64,000 nt of DNA from Desulfobacteraceae bacterium (GCA_003599865.1 QZKS01000026.1:17804-81803); one strand, 5' to 3'; counted from the stretch's first letter, positions 53,825-63,768 are shown. A program made the numbers and translations. Notes: generated from the letters alone by a model not told the origin.

Positions 53825-54919
53825 TCAGCAGGCTGAAGGCGGTATATAGCTGCAGAGAGGCTCCTCGGACAGATAGTCCCCGGTTGCCTCAAAGGCACGG
53901 GCACGGCATCCGCCGCATACGCTTCTGAAGCCGCATTTGCCGCATTTTCCTTTCAGGTTATCATCATTCCGAAGGGCCTTGAAGATCTCAGAGTTGTTCC
54001 AGACATCCGCAAAAGACTGTTTGGTGATATCTCCACACTCAAGATGAAGAAATCCGCAGGTTTGAACAATACCGGTATGGGAGATAAAACAGAAGCCGGT
54101 CCCGGCGAGACAGCCGCGCGTCACCGCATCCAGACCGTGGGTCTTGAACGTAACCTTTTTTCCATCCTTTTTGGCTCTCTGCCGCAATATCCGGTAGTAG
54201 TGAGGCGCGCAGGTGGCCTTGAGTTGAAGCGGATATTTGTCCCGCTGATCATAAAACCAGTTCAGGGTTTCCTCATATTCTTCGGCACTGATCGCGGTAT
54301 TCACAATATATTTTCCCCTTCCGGTCGGGACCAGCAGAAAAATATGATGCGCCACCGCACCCAGGGAAACGGCAAGATCCATGATTTTCGGGATCTCGGC
54401 CAGATTGGTTTTCGTGATGGTCGTATTGATCTGGAATTCAATGCCGGCCTGTTTTGCAAATCGAATCCCCCGAAGCGCTCCTTCAAAAGCACCGTCAACA
54501 CCCCGAAACCGGTCATGCACTTCCCGGGTTGCGCCGTCCAGGCTGATGCTGATCCGTTTGATTCCGGAATCCGCCATTTTTCCGGCGATCTTCTCGGTTA
54601 TCAGGGTCCCGTTTGGTGCCATCACCATCCGCAAACCCTTTTGGGTGCCGTAGGATGCAATATCAAAAATGTCCGGCCGCAGAAGGGGTTCCCCCCCGGT
54701 CAGAATCATGATGGGATTTCCCACTTCCGTAATCTGGTCCAGGAGTCTGAAACATGATTCCGTATCCAGCTCTCCCTCATAAGGACCATTTGTAGCAGAT
54801 GCTCTGCAGTGTACACAAGCCAGGTTGCAATTCCGGGTGATTTCCCATGCAACCAGCCTGGGTAAAAATTCTTTTTTTCCTGCTTCTGAATGATGTGGAT
54901 GCTTGATAGGATGATTCAT
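53825..54919 (-). CDS. ahbD: Radical SAM haem synthase AhbD
   Basis: Last step of siroheme-dependent haem synthesis: converts Fe-coproporphyrin III to haem b by two oxidative decarboxylations. The 364 residues have the radical SAM cluster CxxxCxxC at Cys31, Cys35 and Cys38 (CNLACVHC), the TGGEPLLRPD motif and a C-terminal SPASM-like Cys set (CGKCGFRSVCGGCRARAF) for a second [4Fe-4S] cluster. The CGGCRARAFEATGDYL end is typical of AhbD/NirJ2. It is the last gene of the ahbC-hemB-ahbD unit, about 15 bases after hemB. This route is used by sulfate reducers and archaea. Confidence 0.92.
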   Translation of the reverse strand: MNHPIKHPHHSEAGKKEFLPRLVAWEITRNCNLACVHCRASATNGPYEGELDTESCFRLLDQITEVGNPIMILTGGEPLLRPDIFDIASYGTQKGLRMVMAPNGTLITEKIAGKMADSGIKRISISLDGATREVHDRFRGVDGAFEGALRGIRFAKQAGIEFQINTTITKTNLAEIPKIMDLAVSLGAVAHHIFLLVPTGRGKYIVNTAISAEEYEETLNWFYDQRDKYPLQLKATCAPHYYRILRQRAKKDGKKVTFKTHGLDAVTRGCLAGTGFCFISHTGIVQTCGFLHLECGDITKQSFADVWNNSEIFKALRNDDNLKGKCGKCGFRSVCGGCRARAFEATGDYLSEEPLCSYIPPSAC

Positions 54920-54934
54920 GATAACTATTTCCGT

Positions 54935-55927
54935 TCAGATCTTTTCATATTTCTTTCTGTTCAGCACTTCGGCAGCTTCCATGGCAAAATAGGTTAAAAT
55001 CATGTCTGCGCCGGCCCGTTTAATTGAAGTCAGCGTCTCCATCATCACCTTTTCCCCGTCAATCCATCCCATTTTTTCAGCAGCCTTGACCATGGCGAAT
55101 TCTCCGCTCACATTATAGGCGGCCACCGGCAGATCGAACTCCTGCCGGATGCGATAGATGATATCCAGATAGGAAAGCGCCGGTTTGACCATGATAATAT
55201 CGGCACCTTCCTCAATATCCATAGATGCTTCCCGGATTGCTTCCACTGCATTTGCCGGATCCATTTGATATGTTCTTCGATCTCCGAACTGGGGTGCAGA
55301 ATGCGCTGCCTGTCGAAACGGGCCGTAATAGGCAGAGCAGTACTTTGCCGAGTAGCTCATAATCGGTGTATTGGAAAAATTATTTTCGTCCAGTGCTTCC
55401 CGTATCTCCGCCACACGGCCGTCCATCATATCCGAAGGCGCCACCATGTCGGCACCGGCTTTTGCATGAGAAAGAGCGGTTCCGGCCAGAAGATCCAGAC
55501 TGGCGTCATTATCAATGCGGTCTCCCTGCACGACACCGCAATGTCCGTGATCCGTATATTGGCAAAGGCATACATCGGTGATGATCACCGTATGGGAAAG
55601 TTTATCCTTCAATGCCTTAACCGCTTTCTGAACAATTCCGTCCTTTGCATAAGCACTTGTCGCCAGTGCATCCTTTTTCCCCGGAATGCCGAACAGCATG
55701 ATGGCAGGGATACCAAGGCTCTCCGCCTTTTTAGCCGTTTTGATCAGATTGTCGATGGAAAGCTGGAAATGCCCGGGCATGGAGGAAATGGGATTTTGAA
55801 TCCCTTTTCCGTCAATGGCAAACAACGGCAGAATCAGATCATCCACCGTTAAAACCGTCTCACGAATCATTCTCCGAAATGCTTCACTCTGCCTCATCCG
55901 TCTCGGCCGGTAATCTGGAAACAGCAT
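54935..55927 (-). CDS. hemB: Porphobilinogen synthase
   Basis: Condenses two 5-aminolevulinates to porphobilinogen, the entry to all tetrapyrroles. The 330 residues include the active-site Lys region SYSAKYCSAYYGPFR and the second Lys in DIIMVKPALSYLD, plus RPRRMRQSEAFRRM at the start. The metal-site stretch reads DVCLCQYTDHGHCG, with the Cys trio of zinc-type enzymes. AAGGA lies before the ATG. It sits between ahbC and ahbD on the same strand, so supply and siroheme-to-haem conversion are co-expressed. Confidence 0.96.
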   Translation of the reverse strand: MLFPDYRPRRMRQSEAFRRMIRETVLTVDDLILPLFAIDGKGIQNPISSMPGHFQLSIDNLIKTAKKAESLGIPAIMLFGIPGKKDALATSAYAKDGIVQKAVKALKDKLSHTVIITDVCLCQYTDHGHCGVVQGDRIDNDASLDLLAGTALSHAKAGADMVAPSDMMDGRVAEIREALDENNFSNTPIMSYSAKYCSAYYGPFRQAAHSAPQFGDRRTYQMDPANAVEAIREASMDIEEGADIIMVKPALSYLDIIYRIRQEFDLPVAAYNVSGEFAMVKAAEKMGWIDGEKVMMETLTSIKRAGADMILTYFAMEAAEVLNRKKYEKI

Positions 55928-55951
55928 CGGTTTTTTCCTTAGACAATATTT

Positions 55952-57139
55952 TTAAAGTGTTTCTGAAATTTCTTGGTCTGTTAAATAGCATGCCGGATCC
56001 GGCGCCCAGACATCCCCGGTAAGGGCTTCTGCGCGAACACGAAAATTGCCGCCGCAAATATCCAGCCAGCGGCAGGTTGCACATCTGCCTTTCACAAATT
56101 TTTTCTTGTCTTTGAGTTGCCGCAGAAGCGGATCCGAAGCATCACTCCAGATTTCCGAAAAAGGACGCTGCCGCACATTTCCAAAGCTGTGATGCCGCCA
56201 GAACTGATCTGCATACACCGCTCCATCCCAGCTGACGCATCCGATGCCTCTTCCGGAATTGTTGCCTTCATTCATCTGAAGAAGTTCCAGAACCTCTTTG
56301 GCCCGCTGTGGATTTTCCTGCAACATCCGCATATACAGATAAGGCCCATCGGCATGATTATCCACGGTAAGCACTTCTTTGGGCAGTCCGCGTTTATGAA
56401 GATCGCTGGTCCGGTCCATAATCAGGTCGACCGCTTTTCGGGTTTCTTCGTGACTAAGGTCCTCCTTCACCAGATCAGACCCGCGCCCTGCATAAACCAG
56501 ATGATAAAAGCACACCCTGGGTATATTCATCTTTTCCAGCAGATCAAATATCCCGGATATTTCATCCACATTGCGTTTGTTGATTGTAAAGCGGAGCCCG
56601 ACCTTGATTCCGGCATCCTGAGAATTTCGAATCCCCTCCAAAGCTGCATGAAATGCACCTTGCACACCCCGGAAACGATCATTCACGGTTTCCATTCCAT
56701 CCAGACTGATCCCGACATAAGAAAGGCCGATCTCCTTCAGTATTCGTGCTTTTTCAGATGTTATCAGGGTGCCATTCGTGGAGATTACCGCCCTCATTCC
56801 TTTTTCTACGGCATAGGCCGCCAGTTCAGGAAGGTCCGCACGAACAAGAGGCTCGCCACCGGAAAACAAAAGAACCGGCGCTCCGTATCCGGCCAGATCA
56901 TCAATCAGGGCCTTGCCTTCCCAGGTGGTCAACTCATAATCTCCGGAATGATTATCCGCATGGGCATAACAATGGACGCACTTTAAATTACATCGACGGG
57001 TGACATTCCAGACCACTACCGGTCTTTTATCTTTCGAGAACTGCAAGAGGTGGGAAGGAAGACATCCGGAATGCCGGCCGTAACGCAGGGCATCCGATGG
57101 TTCCACGGTTCCGCAGTAAAGCTTTGAAATTCCGATCAT
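55952..57139 (-). CDS. ahbC: Radical SAM 12,18-didecarboxysiroheme deacetylase AhbC
   Basis: Removes two acetate side chains from didecarboxysiroheme to give Fe-coproporphyrin III, before AhbD. The 395 residues start with the family pattern ISKLYCGTVEPSDALRYG, the radical SAM CxxxCxxC at Cys50, Cys54 and Cys57, FSGGEPLVRADL, and a C-terminal Cys set (CATCRWLDICGGNFRVRAE) for a second cluster. It is first in the ahbC-hemB-ahbD unit and begins 42 bases after the stop of the ClpX-like unfoldase gene, suggesting they share a transcript. The related NirJ of haem d1 synthesis is less likely since ahbD and hemB are adjacent and no nir genes are seen. Confidence 0.93.
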   Translation of the reverse strand: MIGISKLYCGTVEPSDALRYGRHSGCLPSHLLQFSKDKRPVVVWNVTRRCNLKCVHCYAHADNHSGDYELTTWEGKALIDDLAGYGAPVLLFSGGEPLVRADLPELAAYAVEKGMRAVISTNGTLITSEKARILKEIGLSYVGISLDGMETVNDRFRGVQGAFHAALEGIRNSQDAGIKVGLRFTINKRNVDEISGIFDLLEKMNIPRVCFYHLVYAGRGSDLVKEDLSHEETRKAVDLIMDRTSDLHKRGLPKEVLTVDNHADGPYLYMRMLQENPQRAKEVLELLQMNEGNNSGRGIGCVSWDGAVYADQFWRHHSFGNVRQRPFSEIWSDASDPLLRQLKDKKKFVKGRCATCRWLDICGGNFRVRAEALTGDVWAPDPACYLTDQEISETL

Positions 57140-57181
57140 TACCTATATTCCAATCCAGACGCGATGTCTGTTTCATGTTCA

Positions 57182-58921
57182 TCAATACTCATTTTTCAAA
57201 AGCTTGCCGATATACGTATCCGGCGCTACTATTGCTTCCTTGGTAATGAAAAATCTTGTCCTGCCGGTTTTCTCTTTCACAAGCTTCAATCCATGATCAA
57301 AATCGATGGATATCTTTTTTGAAAATTGTTCAAAGTCCGACCTTCTGGTTACAATCTGTTCAATGATATAATCAATTGCATCATCTTCCAGGACAATATT
57401 GATATCCTGCCGATTGTAAAAGAGGAGCTCCAGTTTTTTGGCTTCGTCGTAATACTTCTTCACTTTACGCAGGACCGTACCGATATCTGCAATACTGGTG
57501 CAATAGCTGTCTGCCACAATATCGATCCGTGAATCGGACAGTGTGAAATTATATTTGTCACCCAGATTTTTTCGATTCATCCGGATATAGTCTTTAATGG
57601 ACTCTTTTTCCTGTTCCGAAATACGGGAAAACTCATTCCGCCATTCTTCGCTGTTTTCAGGCTGCAATAATCGAGAAAGATTTTCTGCAGGATTTTCGAT
57701 CATTGCCAATGTAACCGGAAAATCTTTAATATCCGTGGAAGGAAGTTTGTTTTCAAAAACGAGCAGTGATTCTTCAATCGCACTCACAAGACCTCTGGCT
57801 CCGGTATTTTCCTGAAAGGCTGTTTCTGCGAGTTTCTCCAGTGCAAGCTGTTCAAACTTGGCCTGTATGTCATATGCATGGAAATCAAGTTTTTTACCAA
57901 GGATAATCGGATTGTTGGGATTATTTAAGATATCAAACAGGTCTTCCTGTGTCAGTAGCTCGAAAACCGCCTTTACCGGCAGACGTCCAATGAATTCGGA
58001 TTCAAATCCAAACTGAATGAGATCTTCCGATCTGACATGCTTTAAAACCTCAACATCATCCTTCCGGTTGTTTAAATTGGCACCAAAACCAATGGTCTGG
58101 GCAGCAATGCGTTTTTTGATGATTTTATCCAGACCGGAAAAGGCGCCGCTCATAATAAAAAGAATATTTTTTGTATTAACGGTGCTTTCTTCTCTCTTGC
58201 CGGATTTTCGAAACCGTTCAATCTCCTGAATCATGGAAACAGGATCATGAGGGACCTTCATTTCAACTTCGGTTTCCTCCATCGGTTTTAAGAGAGCTCT
58301 CTGCACACCGGTTCTGGAAACATCCGCCCCGATTAAATTCTGCGAGGAAGCGATCTTGTCAATCTCATCAATATATATAATGCCATATTGGGCCAGTTCA
58401 ATATCACCGTCTGCCTCCCGGACAAGATCCCGGACAAGGTCTTCGACATCACCTCCCACATATCCGGTTTCGCTGAATTTTGTGGCATCTCCCTTTACAA
58501 AGGGTACACCGATTTTTTTGGCAATCAATTTTATCATGTATGTCTTGCCGACACCGGTAGGCCCGATCATGAGAACATTATTCTTGATACTTCCTACCAT
58601 TTCAGAAAAATCATCGGGGGCATCCTGATACCGTTTGATCCGGTTAAAATGGGTACATATTTTGGTCGAAAGAACGGCTTTGGCCATATCCTGTTTGATA
58701 ATATACTGATCAAGGTATGCGACCAGTTCCTCAGGGATCATATTGAAATCAATCGTTCCCTGCTTCTTCAGCTTCCGACCTTTCCCCTCTGACGGATTTT
58801 CATGGGGCAAGACTATTGGAGATACGATTTTTACACTATCACCGAATTTTTTCGACAGAAAATCACCGATTTCTTTTTCCAATTCTTTTGGACCTGGAAT
58901 TTTTTCATTTAAAGTCTTCAT
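57182..58921 (-). CDS. ClpX-like AAA+ unfoldase without zinc domain
   Basis: AAA+ protein of 579 residues related to ClpX. The ClpX N-terminal zinc domain is missing and replaced by a charged 60-residue stretch. Visible ClpX features are YLDQYIIKQDMAKAVLS, Walker A GPTGVGKT (about residues 120-127), pore loop GYVGGDVEDLV (ClpX has GYVGEDVE), Walker B IIYIDEIDKIA, the ClpP-docking IGF in TIGFGANL (about residue 272) and the EFIGRLPVKAVFE sensor region. The RKH substrate loop is absent. About 140 extra residues follow the AAA+ core, an unknown domain. It may unfold proteins for ClpP or alone. It lies between the sugar phosphorylase gene and ahbC on one strand. Confidence 0.85.
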   Translation of the reverse strand: MKTLNEKIPGPKELEKEIGDFLSKKFGDSVKIVSPIVLPHENPSEGKGRKLKKQGTIDFNMIPEELVAYLDQYIIKQDMAKAVLSTKICTHFNRIKRYQDAPDDFSEMVGSIKNNVLMIGPTGVGKTYMIKLIAKKIGVPFVKGDATKFSETGYVGGDVEDLVRDLVREADGDIELAQYGIIYIDEIDKIASSQNLIGADVSRTGVQRALLKPMEETEVEMKVPHDPVSMIQEIERFRKSGKREESTVNTKNILFIMSGAFSGLDKIIKKRIAAQTIGFGANLNNRKDDVEVLKHVRSEDLIQFGFESEFIGRLPVKAVFELLTQEDLFDILNNPNNPIILGKKLDFHAYDIQAKFEQLALEKLAETAFQENTGARGLVSAIEESLLVFENKLPSTDIKDFPVTLAMIENPAENLSRLLQPENSEEWRNEFSRISEQEKESIKDYIRMNRKNLGDKYNFTLSDSRIDIVADSYCTSIADIGTVLRKVKKYYDEAKKLELLFYNRQDINIVLEDDAIDYIIEQIVTRRSDFEQFSKKISIDFDHGLKLVKEKTGRTRFFITKEAIVAPDTYIGKLLKNEY

Positions 58922-58978
58922 GGTTGTTAAGTATAATCACTTGCCTCTAAAAAGCAAGTTGAATACAGCGTGATCTTT

Positions 58979-60679
58979 TCATTGTTTCGGAACAAGCCAA
59001 CGATACTGATATGGAGCCAGCAGCACCTCTTCCGTATGCATCACCTGGCCGTTCACCAGGTCCTTCATGACCTGCTGATCATCATCCATCCATGCAAGGC
59101 GTACGGGATATTCTGTAACATTCGTTATGGAAAAGACCGTCTGCCCCTTGCCGGAACGCTTCAGGACAAATACCTTTTCATGAACATCGAGCACCTCAAA
59201 CAACGCATTCGGATGAAACGCCGGTTGTAATCTTCGTATGGCAATCAGACTCATATAAGGGGAAAATACACGGGAACGAAAAGAACCATCATCATCCAGG
59301 GCTGTCAACACATCCTGAATATTCAGCTTTTCACGATTGATCGTCCTGGCCCGTCCGGTTTTCATGAAACCCTCCTCCCAATTCCGGGAACCTAACAAAC
59401 TGTGAATATATATGGCCGGCACCCCGGGCAGGCATAACATAATGGACTGGGAGGCAAGAAATCTTTCTGCATGATACGGATCCGGCTTTCCCATGTTGCG
59501 CCACATGGCATCCACATAGGTAATATTGAGTTCATAAGGACTTTCCGATCCGTCGGCATTCTGTTTGCAGGATACCTGTCCACCATTCTTTTTGACAATA
59601 TCAATGAGATCGTCAATCTCTCCTTTTGGTAAAATCCCTTCCAGCGGCCGCACACCAATGCCGTCATGGGAGGCTGTGAAGTTGAAAAAAGTGTTGTTCG
59701 ATGACGCAAGCACCAATTTCTTTACCCATCCGGAAAGAATGGATGTGTTGCCCTTTACAAATGTATAAAAAAGCAGGGGCGGCAAGGTAAAATTATATAC
59801 CATCTGGGCTTCATCTTTTCCGTTCCCAAAATAGCTGATATTTTCATCATGGGGAACATTTGTTTCGGTCAGATTGATGACATCGGGTGCCGTCAGATCA
59901 AAAATATCCCGAAACAGCTTCACCACCTCATGAGTTGCCGGAAGATGAATACAGCTGGTTCCAATTTGTTTCCACAGATAGGCAATCGCATCCATTCGAA
60001 TCATCCGGGCACCGTTATCGATATAATGAAGCAGCACCTTCACCATTTTTTCAAGGACATTGATACTGTTAAAATTCAGATCGATCTGATCTGCCGAGAA
60101 CGTCGTCCATACCCATACCGGTTCACCGGAACGCTTCTGATATTCTGTCAGCAGGGGCAGGGATCTCGGCCTCGTGACACCGGATAAATCCATTGACGGG
60201 TCTGCTTCGATTGCCAGATCTTCAAACCCTTTTTCTTCAGCAAGATATCGGGAAAACCACTCACTCTTGGAAGAAATATGATTCACTACAAAATCAAACA
60301 TCAGTTCAAAATGATTCCCAATCTGTTGAATATCCTCCCATGTGCCAAGCTCCGGGTTAACCGTAAAAAAATCAATGACCGAAAAACCATCATCGGAAGA
60401 ATAGGGATAAAATGGCAGAATATGAATGGCGGAAAAACGATTTTTTAATTGTTTGACCGCAAACAGGCACAATGTTTCCAGTGGAGAGGCATCGGCGCTC
60501 TGCAAAGAATCACCATAGGTGATCAGTACAATATCCTTTTCGGAAAAATATTCCTTTTTCACTTTTGCTTTTGCTGGAAATGATTCGAGGATCGGATAAA
60601 TTCGTTTAAAAGCCTGATTCCCTTTTTCCTGACCATAAATATGGACCAGACGTTTCCGGATTTTCTCTGCGCCCTGCAT
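58979..60679 (-). CDS. GH13 sugar phosphorylase (sucrose-phosphorylase-like)
   Basis: Alpha-glucoside phosphorylase of the GH13_18 group, 566 residues. Family marks are ITYGDSLQ near the start, ILPFYPYSSDDGFSVIDF, the nucleophile Asp in RMDAIAYLWKQIG, the acid/base Glu in NLTETNVPHDENISYFG and the transition-state Asp in FTASHDGIGVRPLEG. Such enzymes split a glucoside with phosphate to glucose 1-phosphate; relatives act on sucrose, sucrose 6-phosphate, glucosylglycerol or glucosylglycerate. The exact substrate cannot be told; in an anaerobe from saline habitats, compatible-solute breakdown is plausible. GGGAGG lies before the ATG. It follows the sigma-54 regulator gene by about 136 bases. Confidence 0.88.
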   Translation of the reverse strand: MQGAEKIRKRLVHIYGQEKGNQAFKRIYPILESFPAKAKVKKEYFSEKDIVLITYGDSLQSADASPLETLCLFAVKQLKNRFSAIHILPFYPYSSDDGFSVIDFFTVNPELGTWEDIQQIGNHFELMFDFVVNHISSKSEWFSRYLAEEKGFEDLAIEADPSMDLSGVTRPRSLPLLTEYQKRSGEPVWVWTTFSADQIDLNFNSINVLEKMVKVLLHYIDNGARMIRMDAIAYLWKQIGTSCIHLPATHEVVKLFRDIFDLTAPDVINLTETNVPHDENISYFGNGKDEAQMVYNFTLPPLLFYTFVKGNTSILSGWVKKLVLASSNNTFFNFTASHDGIGVRPLEGILPKGEIDDLIDIVKKNGGQVSCKQNADGSESPYELNITYVDAMWRNMGKPDPYHAERFLASQSIMLCLPGVPAIYIHSLLGSRNWEEGFMKTGRARTINREKLNIQDVLTALDDDGSFRSRVFSPYMSLIAIRRLQPAFHPNALFEVLDVHEKVFVLKRSGKGQTVFSITNVTEYPVRLAWMDDDQQVMKDLVNGQVMHTEEVLLAPYQYRWLVPKQ

Positions 60680-60815
60680 CCTTGCCTCCCCTCATGATCA
60701 TCGGTTTATATTCATGAATACGGCATTTCAAAGGTCGCTGCGGGTGATACGGAAGTAAGATGTGGTAGAGGAATCGCTGAAAATATAAGATCTGCATCAC
60801 CGGATGGCAAACAGC

Positions 60816-62222
60816 CTACAGTGTGACATCATACGCCTTGATTTTACTCAGCAGTGACGGATGGCTGATTTCCAAAAGCCTTGCAGCTTGTGTTCGGTTA
60901 CCATTTGTTTCTCTCAGCGCTTTTACAATCAATCTTTTTTCAAATACTTTTTGTGCCTCCTTGATTGAAAACCCGTTCAAAAAGTCATCCTTGTTTTCAT
61001 CAAGGGAACCAGGGTCAAGCACATTGGAAAAATTTTCCGGAACCAGGATGGTATCTTCCGCAAGAACAACAGCCCGTTCGATAACGTTTTCCAGCTCACG
61101 AACATTTCCCGGCCACCGGCTGTGCAATAGCAGGGACATGGCTGATGGAGAAATCCCGCTGATATCCTTTGAAAATTTCCGATTAAACTCCTGAATAAAT
61201 ATTTGACACAAGATGGGTAAATCTTCCATCCGTTCGCGAAGTGCCGGAAGTTTTACGGGCATGACATTCAGCCGATAAAAAAGGTCTTCCCGGAAATTTC
61301 CATGTTTCACTTCTTCATGAAGATTTTTAGATGTTGCTGCAATAATCCGAACATCTATTTTCATTGTTTTCGAGTCCCCTACAGGGCGGATTTCGCCTTC
61401 CTGCAATACCCGAAGCAACTTCACCTGTAACGAAAGAGGAAGTTCTCCAATCTCATCCAGAAACAATGTGCCGGTATTCGCTTCTTCAAACAAACCCTTT
61501 TTGTTACGGTCCGCTCCGGTAAAGGCGCCTTTTATGTGCCCAAACAGTTCACTCTCCAGAAGGTTCTCGGGAATACCACCGCAGTTCACCGCCACCAGCG
61601 GCTTCTTCACTCTGTCACTGCTGTAATGAATCCCTCTTGCGATCAACTCCTTACCGGTACCACTTTCACCAGTAATCAGGACAGTGGTGTTATACTGTGC
61701 CACCTTGGCAGCCAATGTAAAGACATCCAGCATGGCTTTGCTTTTCGCTACCATATTGCCGAAATTGTAATTTGCTTCGATCTTTTTCAGCTGTGTTTTA
61801 AGCCGGATATTCTCCTGTTTCAGGCTTTCACGTTCTTCCGCTTTTTTTAGCGTAAGAAGAACTTCGTCTGCCTTAAAAGGTTTTGAAATAAAATCATAAG
61901 CTCCCAGTTTCATCGCTTCAAGTGCGGAATCAATGGTGCCAAATGCCGACATCATGATAATTGTTGTTTCATGATTCTGCTTTCTGGCGGTCTTTAGGAA
62001 TTCCATTCCGTCACACTTGGGCATTTTGAGATCGCAAAGAATAAAGTCATATTGATTCTGGTTCATCTTCTCCAGACCTACGCTCCCATCTTCTGCCGTA
62101 TCAACCGAGTAGCCGGATTTTTTCAGCAGGGTACTGAGCATATGCCGCATGTTTTCCTCGTCATCAATCACCAGCAGTCTTTTATCCAAAGGATAATTTT
62201 TTATGATTTCTGATCGACTCAT
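60816..62222 (-). CDS. Sigma-54-dependent response regulator, NtrC family
   Basis: Transcription activator of 468 residues. The receiver has VIDDEENMRH and phospho-acceptor Asp64 (FILCDLKMP). The AAA+ domain has Walker A GESGTGKE, the sigma-54 loop GAFTGA, Walker B LFLDEIGELP and SRWPGNVREL. A Fis-type helix-turn-helix (TQAARLLEISHPSLLSKIKAY) ends the protein. It begins 19 bases after the stop of the histidine kinase gene, its likely partner. It differs from the first sigma-54 regulator in this window, so two separate systems are present. I see no sigma-54 promoter just before the sugar phosphorylase gene. Confidence 0.94.
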   Translation of the reverse strand: MSRSEIIKNYPLDKRLLVIDDEENMRHMLSTLLKKSGYSVDTAEDGSVGLEKMNQNQYDFILCDLKMPKCDGMEFLKTARKQNHETTIIMMSAFGTIDSALEAMKLGAYDFISKPFKADEVLLTLKKAEERESLKQENIRLKTQLKKIEANYNFGNMVAKSKAMLDVFTLAAKVAQYNTTVLITGESGTGKELIARGIHYSSDRVKKPLVAVNCGGIPENLLESELFGHIKGAFTGADRNKKGLFEEANTGTLFLDEIGELPLSLQVKLLRVLQEGEIRPVGDSKTMKIDVRIIAATSKNLHEEVKHGNFREDLFYRLNVMPVKLPALRERMEDLPILCQIFIQEFNRKFSKDISGISPSAMSLLLHSRWPGNVRELENVIERAVVLAEDTILVPENFSNVLDPGSLDENKDDFLNGFSIKEAQKVFEKRLIVKALRETNGNRTQAARLLEISHPSLLSKIKAYDVTL

Positions 62223-62241
62223 TTTTTCATTCCGTTCATAT

Positions 62242-63768
62242 TCATCGGACCGGCAGCCTCATTGTAAAGGTTGTACCCCGTCCTTCCTTGCTCTCAGCCT
62301 TAATAACTCCTCCTGCCTGCTCTACAATCATGAAACATACAGAGAGCCCCAGTCCTGTACCTTTTCCCGGTTCTTTTGTGGTAAAAAAAGGATCAAAAAT
62401 AGTCTCCAGGTTGCTATCGGAAATACCGATACCATTATCCACAACCTGTATTACCAGATCGGTTTTACCATTTCCGGATGCGGGAGCCAATTCGGTTTGG
62501 ATCGTTATGACACCTTGTTCCGGCTTTCCGGAAGAAGAGATTGCATCTGCGGCATTCATCATGAGATTAACAAATACCTGTTTCAATTGATTGGGATCTG
62601 CATAGACAATATCATTTTTTGCATCCAGCATCAATCGGATCTCAATTTCAGCCATTACGGGCTGAACTTTTAGGATATCCTTTATTTCTAAGATAATATC
62701 ATGCACCGAAACATTATCCTGAATTTCCTCCGAGGGCCTTGAAAAATCAAGAAGCTCCCGGATAATGGATTTGACCCGGCTGATTTCACTTTCCGCCCTT
62801 TTGATAAAATCATCCCGTTCTTCGTTAGAGATGGTATTTTCTTTGAGCAATCCCAGATACCCGAGAACAATGCCGATAGGATTCCCAATTTCATGGGCAA
62901 TACCAGCCGCCAGCCTGCCGACCGAGGCAAGTTTTTCCGCCCGAATCATCTCTTTCTGGGCTTTTTTGATCTCGGTATTGGCATTTTCAAGAGAAATCAA
63001 AGACTGCCGCAGGGTTTCCCGATCATCGGAGATTTTATTCAGCATGCTGTTCAACGCTCTGGAAAGCTGGCCGAATTCATTTTCCTCTTTTTCCGTCTTG
63101 AACACCAGACGACTGTCATCCCGATATTCTTCCGCTCGTTTTACCAGCCGGTTGATCGGGTGAAGGGTCAGTTTGACAATCCGGTATAAACCAAATAAGG
63201 TCAGCAGAATCGTGTTGAACAGAATGTACAAAATGACAATCTGCTGTGATTGTCGCATGCTGTTATAAAAACCTTCCAATTGAATCACGATACCGGCTCC
63301 GGCAACCATCTTTTTCTCATGAAACAGCGGCACGGCCAGAAAAATATTCTGTCGCTGCCTCCAGAAAATACCCCAGGTATCTCCCTGATACCTGCTTTTT
63401 TTTTGATTTGTCAGCATGGCCTGACGAACAAGTTGAAACAATTCAGTATCGTTTTCAAAACGTTTTTTGCTCACATGAATTGGATTAAACTGAGTATCCA
63501 GCAAAATCAATCTTGAAATTTCATAATCCTGAACCATTTCATTCAGTTGTTTTTGAAAATGCAAGGGCAGAACCATCGATTTTCCTGTGTCGGGAACAGA
63601 TAGGTTCTCTGCAATGAGAGCAGACAGCAAATCAGCTTTTGCAATTTCCAAATCGATAAAATTTCTTTGACCGGTGGTAACAACGATAAAATCGATTAAA
63701 ATCATGGCGACCAATAGAATGACAACCAAGGTTACCGCGATTTTTACTTTTATACTGCTAAAATTCAT
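62242..63768 (-). CDS. Membrane sensor histidine kinase (HAMP)
   Basis: Kinase of 508 residues. Two membrane segments (about residues 6-28 and 172-198) enclose a periplasmic sensor of about 140 residues that I do not recognise. A HAMP linker (LTLHPINRLVKRAEEYRDD) follows, then the H-box GRLAAGIAHEIGNPIGIVLGY and an ATPase domain with DPNQLKQVFVNLMMNAADA, DNGIGI and GTGLGLSVCFMIV. The His is in the HEIGNP motif of NtrB-like kinases. It should phosphorylate the sigma-54 regulator encoded directly downstream. The signal it senses is unknown. Confidence 0.93.
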   Translation of the reverse strand: MNFSSIKVKIAVTLVVILLVAMILIDFIVVTTGQRNFIDLEIAKADLLSALIAENLSVPDTGKSMVLPLHFQKQLNEMVQDYEISRLILLDTQFNPIHVSKKRFENDTELFQLVRQAMLTNQKKSRYQGDTWGIFWRQRQNIFLAVPLFHEKKMVAGAGIVIQLEGFYNSMRQSQQIVILYILFNTILLTLFGLYRIVKLTLHPINRLVKRAEEYRDDSRLVFKTEKEENEFGQLSRALNSMLNKISDDRETLRQSLISLENANTEIKKAQKEMIRAEKLASVGRLAAGIAHEIGNPIGIVLGYLGLLKENTISNEERDDFIKRAESEISRVKSIIRELLDFSRPSEEIQDNVSVHDIILEIKDILKVQPVMAEIEIRLMLDAKNDIVYADPNQLKQVFVNLMMNAADAISSSGKPEQGVITIQTELAPASGNGKTDLVIQVVDNGIGISDSNLETIFDPFFTTKEPGKGTGLGLSVCFMIVEQAGGVIKAESKEGRGTTFTMRLPVR

